32,814 nt of DNA from Planococcus maritimus. GTDB lineage: Bacteria; Bacillota; Bacilli; Bacillales_A; Planococcaceae. The stretch is taken from contig NZ_LTZG01000002.1 of the NCBI RefSeq assembly GCF_001592825.1, positions 1-32,814 of the forward strand. Direction: 5' to 3'. The notes beneath the pieces are model-generated. The model did not search any database and had not been told where the DNA came from. It was given only the letters and a program-made list of their open reading frames with translations. The position numbers and the translations under genes were made by a program. This document shows positions 29,572 to 32,814 of the stretch, one piece after another; positions within the stretch are counted from its first letter, which is position 1; every line of letters starts with the position of its first letter.

Positions 29572-31098
29572 TCATTCATGAAAGTCGACGGTAATCGTTT
29601 TCTTCAATAATTTTTCCAAATGCTTTTTCTGCTTTTCGACCTGGTATTGCTCAGGTTTCCAGTCTTCCCGGCATTGGATGGAGAAAACAAGCTCTTCTTT
29701 TTTGGACTCTATTTGGATATCTTTGACGATATCGCGTTTGGTCGCATTCAAACTATAGGCGAATTTAATGACGGCACCCATAATATTGAACTTATCCAGC
29801 TCTTCTTCTGTGTACCAGTCTTCATAAAGCGCCGCATTGCGCTTAAACAAGTTCTTGTTTTTATAGGAAGCAAGCAACGCGACTATGATGCGTTCTTTGT
29901 GCAAAAGCCCATCGATTGTCCGATTGGCCAGCAGATAAAATGTATGCTGATTGCTTGATTCGGAGTCGATATACGAACCGAGATTGTACATGGAACTGCC
30001 GAGGCGGACCCAGCGATGATCGCTTTCCGACAATTCAAGAAACCCTTCGTCTACCAGCTCTCTAACAATCATCAAAGCGCTATTGGTCACATGGATAGCA
30101 TGCGTCAAGTTGATATCGTAGTCGATCGCCAAATCGTAGAAACTTTCCTCAATGACATTTGGAAACACTGGCATCTCGAAGTCTTTGGTCATTTCTTCGT
30201 AAAACACCCCGTCCCGCAAGCCCTTTCGGCTCAGCGCAAAAAGCTCGGCATCGATTAATTCCATGAGGCAATTGAACACTTCTACCGCTGGAATAATGAT
30301 GTCCGCACGGTCACGCGACAAACCTTCCACGCGCTGCAACTCATCAAAGTCCATCGAGCCCAGCCATTTATTTGTTTCTTCCACATCTTTTCGCTTCATC
30401 GTATACTGATGCACACCGGATAGTGGATAGTCGATTTGTTCTTGATGAATCTGCGCCAAGTTTCGCGCGCTTCCCCCGATGCCAATCAGCGGCAAGTTCT
30501 TCCCTTCGATCCAGTCGAGCGATAAGAACTGGCTTTCAATAAACTCCCTTAATGCCTTCAACTCACTCTTTTTCGGTGTATCGCCTTCAATAAACTGCTT
30601 TTTCAACGATAACGCACCGAACGGAAAACTATGGAAATGAATCAATTCCCGACCTTCAAATAAGGTCAGTTCCGTACTGCCACCGCCAATATCAACAGTA
30701 ATCCCCTCTTTATACGACATCGAATTGACGACTGCCAAATAACCGTAATGCGCTTCTTCGTATTCGGATAAAATACGCATCGTAAAATCCGTCTCTTCCC
30801 CAACGCGCTGAATAATGGTTTCCTGATTTTCAGCCTGCCGCACAGCAGCCGTCGCCACGCATTTAATTGCTTCGAGCTGATGATGGCGCGTCACTTCCTG
30901 AAAACTCTTCAAGGTATCGATCAATACCGTTATGCCTTCTTCAGAGAGCGTTAAATCGTCCGTTAAATAATTGCGCAGGCGAGCGACTGCCTTGACGTTC
31001 TCACTTTCTGAGAAACGCCCACTTTTATCCCGCGTATAAATAACCAAACGGATGGTATTCGAGCCAATATCGATAATTGCGTACTTTTCCTGTTCCAT
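29572..31098 (-). CDS. ppx: Exopolyphosphatase (Ppx/GppA family)
   Basis: The protein has 508 residues from the ATG at 31098. The actin-like ATPase-fold N-terminal half has YAIIDIGSNTIRLVIY, GLRNYL-type loop, VDIGGGSTEL, and FPFGALSLKKQF; the C-terminal half (about 310-500) is the helical HD-like domain of long Ppx enzymes. It releases phosphate from polyphosphate ends, and related enzymes also cleave pppGpp. GGGGG lies 7 nt before this ATG. The frame continues to 31167, but the extra 23 residues have no family similarity and cross the yaaO stop. It is the first gene of ppx-ppk. Confidence 0.94.
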   Translation of the reverse strand: MEQEKYAIIDIGSNTIRLVIYTRDKSGRFSESENVKAVARLRNYLTDDLTLSEEGITVLIDTLKSFQEVTRHHQLEAIKCVATAAVRQAENQETIIQRVGEETDFTMRILSEYEEAHYGYLAVVNSMSYKEGITVDIGGGSTELTLFEGRELIHFHSFPFGALSLKKQFIEGDTPKKSELKALREFIESQFLSLDWIEGKNLPLIGIGGSARNLAQIHQEQIDYPLSGVHQYTMKRKDVEETNKWLGSMDFDELQRVEGLSRDRADIIIPAVEVFNCLMELIDAELFALSRKGLRDGVFYEEMTKDFEMPVFPNVIEESFYDLAIDYDINLTHAIHVTNSALMIVRELVDEGFLELSESDHRWVRLGSSMYNLGSYIDSESSNQHTFYLLANRTIDGLLHKERIIVALLASYKNKNLFKRNAALYEDWYTEEELDKFNIMGAVIKFAYSLNATKRDIVKDIQIESKKEELVFSIQCREDWKPEQYQVEKQKKHLEKLLKKTITVDFHE

Positions 31099-31160
31099 AT
31101 TATTACCCCCATATTCGCTATCGCATATGCTATTGTATACCACCCGAGCGTCCGTTCTAC

Positions 31161-32579
31161 TCACCACGGAATGACCGAAACCAACTTTTCCGATAAGCGA
31201 TGATCACCTTGAATCTCCGACCCGGCACCTAGATAATCCGACAGCTCCTCTACTTTTTCGACCGTCCACTTTTCTCCTGGCGTGACGAGCGGAATACCGG
31301 GTGGATAAGGTGTTATCATCGCCGCCGAGACCCGGCCGATCGCCCTCGCATAAGGAACCCACTCCTGCACCGATAAATCCACTTCCTCAAACGACAACTC
31401 CGGCACTGTCACCCGCTGGGAATCGGTAGGACGGAAGCTGGGCACAAGCTTCTCTAATAGACGCATACCTTGCACAGCTTCTTTAATCCGGCTGCGTATA
31501 TCTGCATACGGATAGGCATGCCAGGGCTTGGATAAGGGCAGAATCAGCAAGACTTGAAACGGATCCGCCAATTCTACAAAAATACCGGCTTGTTCCAATG
31601 CTTGTTTCAGCTGAAAGCCCCCTCTGCTTTCAACACGCAGCAATAACTTTAGCGGATCATGCGTCTCTACTACTTCTAGAGAAGGAATCCGTCTAATACT
31701 GGAAATGAAATAAAGGCGTTTTTCTAGAAAATCCCGCTTATCGTGAACCGAATAATTCTGGATATACGCCCTGGCATCGTCAAGCGAAGCCATGATGGGA
31801 TAAGAAGGGCTGCTCGATTGAAAAATCCGTAAATACTTGTCGATCATTCTTTCGTTCACCAACTCTCCAGCTACGTGAAGGTAGGAACCCATAGTCATCG
31901 CAGGCAAGGTTTTATGGGCAGACTGCACGACCACATCAGCTCCATAAGCCAGCGCACTCACAGGGAACGGCGCGCCTGCTGCCAGATGCGCCCCATGTGC
32001 TTCATCGACCAGCACCGCAATATTACGTTCATGACAATAATCAATGATGGCTTCCAACTCAATAGAAGCGACGCCATAATAGCTCGGATACGTCAAAACA
32101 ACCGCTGTCGCTTGCGGATACTCATCAATGGCGGTCACGATTGTAGATAAGGCAACAGCTCCTGCACTTTTAGAGACTTCATCCCATTCAGGCGCTACAT
32201 AAACAGGTTTTACATGGGAAAGTTCAAGCGCATGAAAGATAGACTTGTGTGAGTTACGCTGCACAATCACATGATCTCCTTCTCCACAAACCGCATGAAC
32301 CATCGCCAAATTCCCTGCAGTTGAGCCATTTACTAAAAAATAGCTTTTTTTCGAACCGTACGCATCTGCCAGCAAACCTTCCGCTTCCTTGATCGCCGCA
32401 TTAGGGGCGTGTAAATCATCAAGGCCCTCCAACTCTGTCATATCATAGACAAGTGCCGCTTTTAATTCTTTCGGCAAACCCGATAGCAGGCCGTTTTTAT
32501 GACCGGGAACATGAAACGAAATCGGCCGTCTTCTTTGAAATTCTAATAATGCATCCACCACTGGACGTCTTTGAGTCAT
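31161..32579 (-). CDS. PLP-dependent Orn/Lys/Arg decarboxylase family protein (YaaO)
   Basis: The protein has 472 residues. It has the group III decarboxylase signatures: FHVPGHKNG (22-30), DMTELEGLDDLHAP, LVNGSTAGN (82-90), VDEAHGAHL (191-199) with the cofactor Asp and His, and the Schiff-base Lys223 in SAHKTLPAMT. A C-terminal ornithine-decarboxylase-like domain covers about 380-472. It probably decarboxylates arginine or lysine to feed polyamines; B. subtilis YaaO is the paralogue of SpeA, and the substrate cannot be fixed from sequence. GAGG precedes the ATG. It is the first gene after the rRNA operon; xpaC and yaaN, its B. subtilis neighbours, are absent. Confidence 0.9.
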   Translation of the reverse strand: MTQRRPVVDALLEFQRRRPISFHVPGHKNGLLSGLPKELKAALVYDMTELEGLDDLHAPNAAIKEAEGLLADAYGSKKSYFLVNGSTAGNLAMVHAVCGEGDHVIVQRNSHKSIFHALELSHVKPVYVAPEWDEVSKSAGAVALSTIVTAIDEYPQATAVVLTYPSYYGVASIELEAIIDYCHERNIAVLVDEAHGAHLAAGAPFPVSALAYGADVVVQSAHKTLPAMTMGSYLHVAGELVNERMIDKYLRIFQSSSPSYPIMASLDDARAYIQNYSVHDKRDFLEKRLYFISSIRRIPSLEVVETHDPLKLLLRVESRGGFQLKQALEQAGIFVELADPFQVLLILPLSKPWHAYPYADIRSRIKEAVQGMRLLEKLVPSFRPTDSQRVTVPELSFEEVDLSVQEWVPYARAIGRVSAAMITPYPPGIPLVTPGEKWTVEKVEELSDYLGAGSEIQGDHRLSEKLVSVIPW

Positions 32580-32618
32580 AATCTTTACATCCTCACGTTG
32601 TCATTCATTGTTTATTCC

Positions 32619-32624
32619 ATTATA
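32619..32624 (-). promoter_or_regulatory. -10 element upstream of yaaO
   Basis: A perfect TATAAT on the minus strand lies 39 nt before the yaaO start. The -35 region (TTTCGA at 17 nt) is poor. It lies between the rRNA terminator and the gene. Confidence 0.45.
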
Positions 32625-32673
32625 CCGAACGCTGCACCTTTTCGAAAAGCCGCGTTGTGTTTTTACAAAAACA

Positions 32674-32716
32674 ATACAAAAAAGGCCGTTACCGGGATAA
32701 ACCGGTAACGGCCTTT
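32674..32716 (-). terminator. rRNA operon terminator
   Basis: A 15-bp perfect stem AAAGGCCGTTACCGG (32681-32695) / CCGGTAACGGCCTTT (32702-32716) has a gataaa loop. TTTTTTGTATTG follows on the minus strand. It lies 10 nt beyond the 5S rRNA 3' end. Confidence 0.93.
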
Positions 32717-32726
32717 CTATTAGGTG

Positions 32727-32814
<88 letters not shown>

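Overview
This window is a core chromosomal segment from a Gram-positive member of the Bacillales. By inference it is a non-sporulating Planococcaceae of the Planococcus/Planomicrobium type. Gene order closely follows the origin-proximal Bacillus subtilis segment that runs from an rRNA operon through yaaO, tmk, yaaQ, holB, yaaT, yabA, yabB, yazA, yabC, abrB, metS, yabD, yabE, rnmV, ksgA, veg, ispE, purR, yabJ, spoVG, glmU, prs, ctc, spoVC/pth, mfd, yabM, yabN and yabO. Nearly everything is on the minus strand, so transcription runs from high to low coordinates. Only abrB is on the plus strand, as it also opposes its neighbours in B. subtilis.

Layout from the upstream (right) end: the 3' part of a 5S rRNA gene and its terminator (32.7-32.8 kb); an aminotransferase-fold decarboxylase (yaaO type); exopolyphosphatase and polyphosphate kinase (27.4-31.1 kb), which are not part of the B. 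subtilis order; tmk and the c-di-AMP receptor darA; the holB-ricT-yabA block; three tandem 122-bp structured repeats; trmN6-yazA-rsmI; abrB; metG; tatD; the 3D-domain cell-wall protein yabE; rnmV-rsmA; veg; ispE; purR-ridA; spoVG; glmU-prs-ctc; pth; mfd; and the tight yabM-mazG-rqcP operon. Positions 1-867 hold no credible gene. They carry a 240-bp-period direct repeat and a separate long nested-hairpin element.

The genes serve translation (metG, pth, ctc, rsmA, rsmI, rnmV, trmN6, rqcP), replication and repair (tmk, holB, yabA, mfd), nucleotide and envelope precursors (prs, purR, glmU, ispE), and transition-state regulation (abrB, spoVG, ricT, veg, darA). The spore genes that interrupt this cluster in B. 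subtilis (yabG, sspF, fin/yabK, spoVT, yabP/yabQ) are absent, and so is yaaR. In contrast, three sporulation-era or stress regulatory sites appear intact: paired Spo0A boxes downstream of the abrB promoter, a sigma-H-type promoter before spoVG, and a sigma-B-type promoter before ctc.

I found no CRISPR array, prophage, insertion sequence, tRNA or convincing riboswitch, and no clear undescribed multi-gene system. The unexplained material is the repeat families, the terminator hairpins placed directly against start sites, and the retained regulatory circuitry.
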